Assembly (NCBI RefSeq): GCF_944388875.1
Contig: NZ_CALXKQ010000010.1
Coordinates: forward strand, 1-64,000
Reading direction: 5' to 3'
Source of the DNA: an uncultured Brachyspira sp.
GTDB lineage: Bacteria > Spirochaetota > Brachyspiria > Brachyspirales > Brachyspiraceae
Length of the DNA stretch: 64,000 bases
Shown piece by piece: positions 50,768-58,751 of the stretch (position 1 is the stretch's first letter; every line of letters starts with the position of its first letter). The translations under genes were made by a program, and so were the position numbers. The notes under the pieces are model-generated. The model was given only the letters and a program-made list of their open reading frames with translations. It was not told where the DNA came from and did no database searches.

Positions 50768-51283
50768 ATGATAAAATATATACCAAAAAACAAAATAGAA
50801 TTAAGAAGTTTGATAGAAAACAATAATATATATTTAGGCGATATTGATACTTCTTTAATAACTGATATGTCTATGCTTTTTGATAAGCCTAATTTTGCAT
50901 GTTTTGAAGGTTCTTACAGTGAATATGAAAATTATATTATAAGATTAGATTTTTCAGGTATAGAGAAATGGAATACTTCCAAGGTTTTAACAATGAAATC
51001 AATGTTTCATAGTATAAAAAATTTCAATATAAATATTAATGATTGGGACGTTTCTAATGTAATAGATATGAGCTATATGTTTTATGGAGCTGAAAATTTT
51101 AATCGGTCTTTAGATAAATGGAATGTATGCAATGTAAAATCTATGATATGCATGTTTAAAAATGCTGTAAATTTCAATCAGGATTTGAATGCTTGGAAAA
51201 TAAATAAAGAAGCTGATATTAAAGATATTTTTATTAATACATCTCTTAAAAAATTTCCTATATGGTACGGGAAATTTAATTAA
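50768..51283 (+). CDS. BspA-like (DUF285) repeat protein
   Basis: 171 residues. Repeats of the DUF285 type: ITDMSMLFD, WNTSKVLTMKSMFHSIKNFN, WDVSNVIDMSYMFYGAENFN and WNVCNVKSMICMFKNAVNFN. Such repeats build surface proteins in Brachyspira, Mycoplasma and Bacteroidetes relatives. No signal peptide is seen, so it may remain cytoplasmic or be a fragment. It starts four bases after scpA without a clear ribosome site, suggesting translational coupling. Confidence 0.8.
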   Translation: MIKYIPKNKIELRSLIENNNIYLGDIDTSLITDMSMLFDKPNFACFEGSYSEYENYIIRLDFSGIEKWNTSKVLTMKSMFHSIKNFNININDWDVSNVIDMSYMFYGAENFNRSLDKWNVCNVKSMICMFKNAVNFNQDLNAWKINKEADIKDIFINTSLKKFPIWYGKFN

Positions 51284-51431
51284 AGCTAATTATTATTTTA
51301 AATAACAAAATAATAATGAATGATAATATTTAAATTAGAAAAACTAAAAAATATATATAATCAATCTATATTGTAATGTTTTATAAAATTTGTTATTATT
51401 ATGAAAAATAAATAATACAGGAATTTTGTAT

Positions 51432-52337
51432 ATGGGAAAATCTATTAAGGGTGTTTTAAGCAGAAAGAATGTTTCATTAAAAAAGTATAATACATTCAGA
51501 GTTAATGCCAAGGCTTTGGAATTTTATATACCAGAAACTATTAACGGCTTTATAGATTTGATTAAATATTTAAATGATAATAATAAAAGATATATCATCT
51601 TAGGAGGCGGAAGCAATACATTATTTTTAGATAAAGTAATAAAGTTTCCTATTATTTATACAGGTTTCTTCAGCAGAATAGAGCATACATCTCATAATAT
51701 TTTAGCATATTCTGGAGCTGATGTTATTGATGTTGTAAAATATGCTTATAAAAATGCTTTTACAGGATTAGAGTTTTTATACGGACTCCCTGGAAGCATA
51801 GGAGGAGCAGCTTATATGAATGCAAGATGCTATGAACATTCGGTATCTGAATTCATAGACAGTGTTGGAATAATAGATGATAACATAGAATATATGCATA
51901 TTGGTATTGATGAGTGCAAATACGCTTATAAAAAAAGTATTTTTCAAGATAAAAAATATATTATATTGGATGTAAGATTTAAATTAAATAAAGGTTCTAA
52001 AAAATTGATTAAGCCAGAAATGAATAAATATTTAAAAGACAGAAAAACTAAGAATCAATTTAAATACCCTTCAGCAGGAAGTACATTTTTAAATGATTAC
52101 GAAACAAATATGATAGCTGGAAAAGTTATAGACTCTGTCAATATGAAAGGAGTTAAATTAGGAGGTGCTATGGTTTCACCTTATCATGCCAATTTTATAG
52201 TTAATTATAATAATGCTTCAGGAAAAGATATACTAAATCTTATGAGAAAAGTAAGAGAAGAAGTTTATAATCAAAAAGGTATTCTTTTGAATGCTGAAGT
52301 TAGAATAGTATCAAATGATGAAAATGAAAAATTATAA
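51432..52337 (+). CDS. murB: UDP-N-acetylenolpyruvoylglucosamine reductase
   Basis: 301 residues. Reduces UDP-GlcNAc-enolpyruvate to UDP-MurNAc with FAD and NADPH. LKKYNTFRVNAKA, YIILGGGSNTLFLD (FAD loop), LEFLYGLPGSIGGAAYMNARCY and YPSAGSTF (catalytic Ser) are type II MurB landmarks. ATG 51432 is chosen because AGGA lies nine bases upstream; an in-frame TTG two codons earlier would be too close. A hairpin starts directly after the stop. Confidence 0.93.
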   Translation: MGKSIKGVLSRKNVSLKKYNTFRVNAKALEFYIPETINGFIDLIKYLNDNNKRYIILGGGSNTLFLDKVIKFPIIYTGFFSRIEHTSHNILAYSGADVIDVVKYAYKNAFTGLEFLYGLPGSIGGAAYMNARCYEHSVSEFIDSVGIIDDNIEYMHIGIDECKYAYKKSIFQDKKYIILDVRFKLNKGSKKLIKPEMNKYLKDRKTKNQFKYPSAGSTFLNDYETNMIAGKVIDSVNMKGVKLGGAMVSPYHANFIVNYNNASGKDILNLMRKVREEVYNQKGILLNAEVRIVSNDENEKL

Positions 52338-52363
52338 CCTCTATGTATAACAACACATAGAGG
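52338..52363. terminator. Hairpin after murB
   Basis: CCTCTATGT (52338-52346) pairs with ACATAGAGG (52355-52363). Sits between convergent murB and tenA. Confidence 0.65.
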
Positions 52364-52393
52364 CGTATTTAATCAATTTATTTAAAATTATTT

Positions 52394-53056
52394 TTATACA
52401 TTATAAAAATCATCTAAATTATAAGCGTCATTCCAAAATCTGTACTCCCAAACAAAAGCTATGTCAAAAGAAATTATCATTTTTTCTTTAACATAATTGG
52501 AAGCATTATTATACAAATCATCAATAATTTTAATCATATTTTCTGTTGATTTTGAAAACTCTTCATCAGCATAAGCATCAATCCAGTTTTTGTATGGATT
52601 ATTTTCTATTTTTGCATTTTCTTTTATGTGTTTACCTACTTCATTATATATCCAAAAGCATGGAAGTATTGAAGAAGCAGCTGCCTCAAAAGATTCTGTG
52701 TGAACTGTATTAATTAAAAAACTTGTATAACCTAGGTTTGAAGTTGTAATTTTATTTGTATTTTTTAATTTAAAAGTATCTCTAAAATATTTATGTACAA
52801 TTTCCTCTTCTACTATATATGCATTCATAGATGATTTTAAAAAAGCCATAGCATAGTCTGCATTATTATTTATTTTTGAAGATATCGTGGCTAATACTTT
52901 AGAATAGTATTTTAAATATATGCTGTCCTGTTCTATATAATAGGCAAATTTTTCTTTATCCAAAGAGCCTTCCATAAGCTCTTTGTTAAATGGCATATTA
53001 ATTATTTTTTTATATAGCCCTTCATTTTTTTTCCAAACCATTTCCGAAAATTTCAT
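52394..53056 (-). CDS. tenA: TenA family aminopyrimidine aminohydrolase/thiaminase II
   Basis: 220 residues, normal length. FAYYIEQDSIYL, AASSILPCFWIYNEVG (catalytic Cys) and FVWEYRFWNDAY (Glu and Tyr of the active site) are TenA signatures. It hydrolyses aminopyrimidine from degraded thiamine for salvage. GAGGAG precedes the ATG. It lies 40 bases after the OppA-type gene, downstream of a TPP riboswitch, so thiamine status should control it. Confidence 0.92.
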   Translation of the reverse strand: MKFSEMVWKKNEGLYKKIINMPFNKELMEGSLDKEKFAYYIEQDSIYLKYYSKVLATISSKINNNADYAMAFLKSSMNAYIVEEEIVHKYFRDTFKLKNTNKITTSNLGYTSFLINTVHTESFEAAASSILPCFWIYNEVGKHIKENAKIENNPYKNWIDAYADEEFSKSTENMIKIIDDLYNNASNYVKEKMIISFDIAFVWEYRFWNDAYNLDDFYNV

Positions 53057-53096
53057 TTTATTCTCCTCTTGTTATAAATTATTAAATTTTTAAATA

Positions 53097-54704
53097 TTAT
53101 TTTTCTATATATGCATAGTTAAACTTATATCTTCCCAAAGGCTCATCAATATAATTTTTTAATTTAGGGTTTACTACCAAAAAGTCAGTCCTGTATATAA
53201 AAGGTATAATAGGCACTTCTTCAAAAAGTATAGATTCTGCTTCTTTCAATGCCTCCATTCGTTTATTTGCATTTGTGGCAGTAATGGCAAAATCTATTAA
53301 ATAATCATACCTTTCATTAGAAAAGCCTCCGTAATTTATATCGCTATCACTTATCATAATTTGAAGCATAGTAAGTGGATCATTATAATCACCTGTCCAG
53401 CTAGTTCTAGCCATTTGATAATTTCCAGATTCTCTAAAAGGAAGAGTGATTTTTGATTCTTCTGTTCTCACAGCTGTTTCTATATTAAGTGCTTCTTTCC
53501 ACATTTGCTGTACTGCTTCCATAACAGTAGTATAAAACCCTGATGATACTTTTAGCTCTAATATAGGGAAGTTTTCTCCATTTGGATATCCTGCTTCAGC
53601 TAATAATCTTCTTGCCTCTTCAACATTTTGATTATAATTATTGGCTATAATATAGTTGCTGCTTTCTTCTCTGAATGATTTTTCAAGTCCTTTCACTGCT
53701 GGAGGAACAAATGCTTCTGCTGCTATTAGTTTTCCATATCCTATATTCGATACTATATAGTTTCTATCTATTGCTAGTGATAATGCTTTTCTTACTCTTT
53801 TATCAGATAGTGTTTTATCTTTAGTATTTAAGTCTATATAATAAGTGCCTATAATATCGCTTACTGCCATTAGATTTTCTTTTATAAGGTTTTCTATCTC
53901 TCCAATAGGCGGAGCATTTATAGAGAAGTCAACATCTCCTGTTCTTACAGCATTAAGTGAAATATATTCATCGGCTATCAAAACAAAATTAATTTTTTTA
54001 GCTACCTGATTTGTATAATTCCAATAATTAGTATTAATTTCAAAAACTAGAATCTCGTCTGGTTTTCTTTTTGTCATTCTATAAGCACCGTTACCTATAT
54101 AAGTATCAGGATTCCAAGTCCAATCGTCGCCATATTTTTCTATTATATCTTTTCTCACAGGCATATACACGCCTCCTGATGCAAGTAAATCAATAAAATA
54201 TATTGTAGGCTTTTCAAGTTCTATTACCAACGTATTTTCATTTATTGCTTTAACTCCTAGATTTTCTACACTTTGTTTGCCTCTTATTATGTCTTTGGCA
54301 TTTTTTATATATTCCATTAAATAGCTCAATGGGGAAGCTGTTTTAGGATCAACCGCCCTTCTATAAGAATATACAAAATCATCAGCCGTTACTTTTTTAC
54401 CATCGCTCCATTTTGCATTATCCCTTAAATAAAATGTATAAGTCAGTTTATCATCACTTATATCCCATTTTTCAGCAACTCCTTCTACAATATTGCCGTT
54501 TATATCTTTATTAAGAAGTCCCTCAAATGCATGATTGATATAAATATATCCATAGGTTTCATAATTCAATGCTGGGTCTATAGTTTTTAGTTCATAGCCC
54601 AAATTTACAGTGATCTCATCTTTGATATTTTTCGTTTGTTTTTTACAAGATATGAACGATACAAATAAAAATAATATAATAATAAATTTTTGTATTGAAG
54701 TCAT
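53097..54704 (-). CDS. Peptide/nickel-type (SBP family 5, OppA-like) binding lipoprotein under TPP control
   Basis: 535 residues. The signal peptide ends FISC. Family 5 binding protein features: NLGYELKTIDPALNYET, YINHAFEGLLNKD, EGVAEKWDISDDKLTYTFYLRDNAKWSDG, VTADDFVYSYRRAVDP and VRKALSLAIDR. AAGGAG precedes the ATG. Members usually deliver oligopeptides to ABC permeases, but a TPP riboswitch in the leader and tenA downstream argue that this one captures a thiamine-related compound, or a peptide relevant to thiamine supply. No permease or ATPase genes are adjacent, so it would borrow a transporter encoded elsewhere. Confidence 0.9.
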   Translation of the reverse strand: MTSIQKFIIILFLFVSFISCKKQTKNIKDEITVNLGYELKTIDPALNYETYGYIYINHAFEGLLNKDINGNIVEGVAEKWDISDDKLTYTFYLRDNAKWSDGKKVTADDFVYSYRRAVDPKTASPLSYLMEYIKNAKDIIRGKQSVENLGVKAINENTLVIELEKPTIYFIDLLASGGVYMPVRKDIIEKYGDDWTWNPDTYIGNGAYRMTKRKPDEILVFEINTNYWNYTNQVAKKINFVLIADEYISLNAVRTGDVDFSINAPPIGEIENLIKENLMAVSDIIGTYYIDLNTKDKTLSDKRVRKALSLAIDRNYIVSNIGYGKLIAAEAFVPPAVKGLEKSFREESSNYIIANNYNQNVEEARRLLAEAGYPNGENFPILELKVSSGFYTTVMEAVQQMWKEALNIETAVRTEESKITLPFRESGNYQMARTSWTGDYNDPLTMLQIMISDSDINYGGFSNERYDYLIDFAITATNANKRMEALKEAESILFEEVPIIPFIYRTDFLVVNPKLKNYIDEPLGRYKFNYAYIEK

Positions 54705-54847
54705 AAAAAGCTCCTTATATTAACAAATAGAGATTTTTATAACGCCGTTTGTTTTGTCTTGCTTGATATTTTTTAATAAAACAAGACCAACTTTAGAAAA
54801 GGTCTCATTTTATTAATAATTTTAGAAAAGTAAAAAAATAATAAAAG

Positions 54848-54955
54848 AGATAATTCCCTACGCTGGCATTACCCAAACAGGTTATAAGGGTCGAAGTTTA
54901 TAATAGCTAAAATTATGTAAACTTCCTCTCAGCCTTTTCAAGCTCCCCGATTTAT
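54848..54955 (-). promoter_or_regulatory. TPP riboswitch (THI element)
   Basis: On the minus strand the aptamer reads GGGGAGCTTGAAAAGG, CTGAGAGGAAG, then ACCCTTATAACCTGTTTGG and GTAATGCCAGCGTAGGGAA. These are the conserved P1/P2 start, the pyrimidine-sensing CUGAGA loop, and the ACCUG/AAUGCCAGCGUAGGGA side. It lies about 145 bases before the ATG of the OppA-type gene. The expression platform is unclear: a long stem at about 54774-54816 has no T tail on this strand, and a T-rich stretch directly follows the aptamer. Confidence 0.93.
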
Positions 54956-54986
54956 GCTGAAAATGATACAGCATTTTTATTTTTTT
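54954..54986 (+). terminator. Hairpin with T tail upstream of the riboswitch
   Basis: ATGCTG (54954-54959) pairs with CAGCAT (54969-54974), followed by TTTTATTTTTTTA on the plus strand. It may stop plus-strand readthrough, or extend the riboswitch leader structure on the other strand. Confidence 0.45.
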
Positions 54987-55016
54987 ATCAATACTTATAT
55001 ATAACAATTTATAAAA

Positions 55017-55526
55017 TTATCTAAAATAACTATATAGTGATAAATACATAAATACTTGTATTATAATTAATAAAGATGCCGATATTAAAACTAATTTATT
55101 TTCTTTTACTATTGAAATACAATAAAATAAAAATATATAAAATAAATATATTATAAGAGCATATAAATACATTGCGTCCTTTATTTTTAGAGTATATTTT
55201 ATATTATCAATTTTTTCTGTATCTATAGCTTTATCAGTTATAAATGTACCGAAAGGGCTTCCTTTTTTACCAATTTTAATATTTTTTATAAAGTTATTAT
55301 CATTAATGGTTTTTTGAATATCTAAATATACATCATAAATATCACTATTTCTAAAAACTTTATCATAATAGCTTATTCTAAAAGTATATGTATTATTTTC
55401 AATTAGTTTTATTTTATTTAAATATCCAGTTCTAGAAATACTTCCTAAATATGACAATACCATTAATAATATTACTATAAATAATAGTGGAAGCAAGCAC
55501 ATAAAAATAGTTTTTTTATTTTTCAT
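55017..55526 (-). CDS. Hypothetical membrane protein with periplasmic domain
   Basis: 169 residues; family not recognised. One membrane helix at residues 7-27, a soluble middle of about 80 residues (YTFRISYYDKVFRNSDIYDVY), and two helices at the end (about 117-137 and 143-165). No ribosome site is obvious before the ATG. It sits upstream of the riboswitch operon in the same direction but has its own end about 30 bases before the leader hairpin. Confidence 0.6.
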   Translation of the reverse strand: MKNKKTIFMCLLPLLFIVILLMVLSYLGSISRTGYLNKIKLIENNTYTFRISYYDKVFRNSDIYDVYLDIQKTINDNNFIKNIKIGKKGSPFGTFITDKAIDTEKIDNIKYTLKIKDAMYLYALIIYLFYIFLFYCISIVKENKLVLISASLLIIIQVFMYLSLYSYFR

Positions 55527-55606
55527 AAATTAAGTCCATTTTAGATATTGAATCATAATGTACATGATAAATAAAAAAAATCAAGTATTTTTAATTGATT
55601 TTTATT

Positions 55607-55615
55607 TGTTATAAT
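55607..55615 (+). promoter_or_regulatory. Extended -10 promoter upstream of MBOAT operon
   Basis: TGT-TATAAT (-10 at 55610-55615) with a weak -35. Transcription from here would place the AAACC repeat in the 5' leader. Confidence 0.45.
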
Positions 55616-55651
55616 ATATAATAACTTTCTATCATGAGTATTTGTATATTT

Positions 55652-55694
55652 AAACCAAACCAAACCAAACCAAACCAAACCAAACCAAACCAAA
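55652..55694 (+). repeat. Pentanucleotide tract (AAACC)8
   Basis: Eight perfect AAACC units (55652-55691) plus AAA, then TAGAATAGAAT. It lies 43 bases before the MBOAT start codon. Such tracts change length by slipped-strand replication and, in a promoter or leader, can switch expression. Confidence 0.92.
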
Positions 55695-55736
55695 TAGAAT
55701 AGAATACTTTTGCATTTTTTTTCTGGGAGTTAAATA

Positions 55737-57212
55737 ATGTTATTTAATTCCACAGAGTTTATGATATTTTTTCCAATAACATTAATTTTATACTGGATAT
55801 TTCCAAAAAAGTACAGATATATTTGTTTATTTATAGCAAGTTATACATTTTATATGTTTTGGAATCCTAAATATGCTCTTCTTATGGGTACTTCTACTAT
55901 AGTAACTTTTTTAAGCGGTGTATTAATAGAGAAATTAAAATATAAAAGAACTGTTGTAGCATTTAGTTTTATTATCAACTTAGCAATTCTAATATTCTTC
56001 AAATATTTTGATTTTCTGCTTCAGAATATAAATATAGTTTTGTCAGCAGTAAATATACAATTAATAAATAAGCCTTTTGATATAATACTTCCAGTAGGAA
56101 TATCTTTTTATACTTTTCAGGCATTAAGTTATACTATAGATGTTTACAGAGGTGAGATAAAACCTGAAAAAAATATTATTAAGTATGCATTGTTCGTATC
56201 ATTCTTTCCACAGTTAGTTGCTGGACCTATAGAGCGTTCTAAAAATTTGCTTATTCAAATGGAGAATTTAGAAAAAATAAAAAGATTTGATTATGACAGA
56301 ATAACTGAAGGGCTAACCTTAATACTTTTCGGTTATTTTCAGAAAATGGTAATAGCAGACAGAGCAGCAATATTAGTAGATACTGTTTTTAATGGCTATT
56401 ATGAATACAACAGTATGGCTTTAATTTTGGCAGCAGTATTTTTTGCTATACAAATATACTGCGATTTTGGAAGCTACTCACTTATAGCAATAGGGACAGC
56501 TAAAGTTATGGGCATTAATTTGATGGAGAATTTTAATACCCCGTATTTTTCTAGAAGTATAAAGGAGTTCTGGGGCAGATGGCATATATCATTATCTACT
56601 TGGTTTAGAGATTACCTTTATATACCTTTAGGCGGAAATAGATGTTCAAATATAAGAAAGAGTTTTAATATATTAGTAACATTTCTAGTAAGCGGTTTAT
56701 GGCATGGAGCTAATTTTACCTTCATAGCTTGGGGAGCTATTCATGGTATATTTCACATAATAGAAGAACAGTTAAAACATATAAAAGAAAAATATTTAAA
56801 TAGATTCAAAATAAAAACAAATGCTTTCAGTTTTGCCTTAATAGAAATAATAATTACTTTTATCATAGTAGATTTAGCTTGGATATTTTTCAGGGCGGAA
56901 ACTATACATGATGCCATACATTATATAAAAAGAATATTTACAAGAATAGATTTATGGACATTGTTTGACGGTACTTTATATAGTTTAGGATTAGATATTT
57001 TTGAGATGAACATTTTAATCATAGCGTTATTCATACTGATATCTTTTGATTTAATAAATTATATAAGAAAAGAAAGCATATTTGTATTTCTAAGTAAACA
57101 GAATCTATATTTCAGATGGTTTGTTATGTTATTTTTGATTTTTTACATAATTGTTTACGGTAAGTACGGAGCAGGCTTTGACCCTAAACAGTTTATATAT
57201 TTCCAATTTTAA
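55737..57212 (+). CDS. MBOAT family membrane O-acyltransferase 1 (AlgI/DltB-like)
   Basis: 491 residues, about ten membrane helices. It would carry acyl groups across the inner membrane onto an extracytoplasmic glycan. Signatures: FNSTEFMIFFPITLILYWIFPKK, ILPVGISFYTFQALSYTIDVYRG, VAGPIERSKN, EFWGRWHISLSTWFRDYLYIPLGGN and GLWHGANFTFIAWG with the catalytic His at residue 323. GGGAG precedes the ATG. An SGNH-type partner follows 15 bases later, the usual AlgI/AlgJ or DltB/DltD layout. The (AAACC)8 tract just upstream suggests phase-variable expression. A second copy lies at 58752. Confidence 0.9.
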   Translation: MLFNSTEFMIFFPITLILYWIFPKKYRYICLFIASYTFYMFWNPKYALLMGTSTIVTFLSGVLIEKLKYKRTVVAFSFIINLAILIFFKYFDFLLQNINIVLSAVNIQLINKPFDIILPVGISFYTFQALSYTIDVYRGEIKPEKNIIKYALFVSFFPQLVAGPIERSKNLLIQMENLEKIKRFDYDRITEGLTLILFGYFQKMVIADRAAILVDTVFNGYYEYNSMALILAAVFFAIQIYCDFGSYSLIAIGTAKVMGINLMENFNTPYFSRSIKEFWGRWHISLSTWFRDYLYIPLGGNRCSNIRKSFNILVTFLVSGLWHGANFTFIAWGAIHGIFHIIEEQLKHIKEKYLNRFKIKTNAFSFALIEIIITFIIVDLAWIFFRAETIHDAIHYIKRIFTRIDLWTLFDGTLYSLGLDIFEMNILIIALFILISFDLINYIRKESIFVFLSKQNLYFRWFVMLFLIFYIIVYGKYGAGFDPKQFIYFQF

Positions 57213-57227
57213 TAATGTGAGTTATTT

Positions 57228-58643
57228 ATGAAAATAAAAATTATAAAGATAATTTCTTTTGTATTGATATTTTTTGTACTGCTTTATGCTGTAAACAATG
57301 TATTAAAATTTAAATATTTTTATCTATTTGATTCATTTTATAAATTAAAAAATAATTCTATAGATGTTCTATTATTAGGAAGCAGTCATTCTTATGTAAA
57401 TATAAATTCTTTTTATTTATACAAACTATATGGTATATCTTCATTTAATTTTGGAGGTAGTATACAGCCTTTATGGAATACTTATTTTTATTTAAAAGAA
57501 GCTTTAAAAAAACAAAAACCTAAATTAATAGTTTTAGATGCATTAACAACAACACTTAATGATGAATATGCAGATTATTCAGGAATTATAAAAAATAATT
57601 ATGAACTAAAGTTTTCTTTTGATAAAATAAATAGCATAATTATAAGTTCACCTAAAAATATATGTATCTTTTTTTTAAATCCTTTATACCAATACCATAA
57701 TAGATATTCTTCTCTTACTTTCGAAGATTTTCTTAGCTATAGAGGTAGAGAAAAATACAAATATTATAAAGGTTATGTTCTTTTTTACCGTATTAGCAGT
57801 AATACAAAACCTAATGTTAATTATATTACCAATGAAATAAGCTTATACCCAAAGATAGAGAAGTATTACAGAATGGTAATAGAGTTAGCAAAAAATAATA
57901 ATATACCTATTTTAATCGTAAAATCTCCATATTCTCTTTATAATGAATATGATCAAAAAAAATATAATATGGCAAAAAAAATTGCAAAAGAATATAATGT
58001 TCCTTTTATTAATTTAAACTATAATTATGATGATTATAATTTAGATTTTTCAAAAGATTTTTATGATCAATCTGGACATTTAAATTATAAAGGAGCAGAA
58101 AAGCTTGCAAAATATTTAGGCAAATATTTAAAAGAGAATTATGACTTACCTGATAGAAGAGGTGATCCTAAATATTATTCTTGGGAAATGAATGCTAAAT
58201 ATCAAGATAAAGAGATTTATAATTTTGAACTAACAAACTTAGCAAATTTAAATGAATACATAGAAAAAGTAAAAAATGCTGATGATTATATTATAGGTAT
58301 TACTATGCTTGGCAATTATCAAAAAAATGATAATATTATTCAAAACATAGCATCAAAGTTTAATATTAATAACATATATTTACAAAATTCTTCTTATGTT
58401 ATAGATAATAATAATCTTATATACTCCTCTAAAGGCTCTAGTAATTATTTATTTTATAAAGAAATAGGAAATTATACTGATTTGGTTGTTAATAATGAAA
58501 AACTATCTATAAATAGAACAAATTATATAAAATCAACTAATGGCATAAACATGGTCATTTATGATAAGTTTACCGAAGAAATAGTTGATAATATATATTT
58601 GGAATATGATGATAATTCTATTAATCCAACAATTAAAAGATAA
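57228..58643 (+). CDS. SGNH-like acyltransferase partner 1 (AlgJ/DltD-like)
   Basis: 471 residues. An N-terminal membrane anchor is followed by an SGNH-type domain: VLLLGSSHSYVNIN (Ser in block I), FNFGGSIQPLWNT, PKLIVLDAL, and block V DQSGHLNYKGAEKLAKYL with Asp and His. From about residue 310 (DLPDRRGDPKYYSW) a second domain begins, with DYIIGITMLGNY and NGINMVIYDKFTEEIVD strands reminiscent of ILEI-like glycan-binding modules; the match is weak. Together with the MBOAT protein it should O-acylate a surface polysaccharide or lipid-linked sugar. Confidence 0.8.
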   Translation: MKIKIIKIISFVLIFFVLLYAVNNVLKFKYFYLFDSFYKLKNNSIDVLLLGSSHSYVNINSFYLYKLYGISSFNFGGSIQPLWNTYFYLKEALKKQKPKLIVLDALTTTLNDEYADYSGIIKNNYELKFSFDKINSIIISSPKNICIFFLNPLYQYHNRYSSLTFEDFLSYRGREKYKYYKGYVLFYRISSNTKPNVNYITNEISLYPKIEKYYRMVIELAKNNNIPILIVKSPYSLYNEYDQKKYNMAKKIAKEYNVPFINLNYNYDDYNLDFSKDFYDQSGHLNYKGAEKLAKYLGKYLKENYDLPDRRGDPKYYSWEMNAKYQDKEIYNFELTNLANLNEYIEKVKNADDYIIGITMLGNYQKNDNIIQNIASKFNINNIYLQNSSYVIDNNNLIYSSKGSSNYLFYKEIGNYTDLVVNNEKLSINRTNYIKSTNGINMVIYDKFTEEIVDNIYLEYDDNSINPTIKR

Positions 58644-58751
58644 TATATAAAAATGTTAAATTAAAATTAGTTTTTTATATAATTTATATTACAATTAATA
58701 CTCTTTATAAGTTATAAATGTATATTTTAGTTATTATTATGAGTTATGTAA

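Noticed and set aside
55652-55694. CRISPR array or telomere-like repeat
   Set aside because: A simple five-base tandem repeat without spacers; it is a microsatellite.
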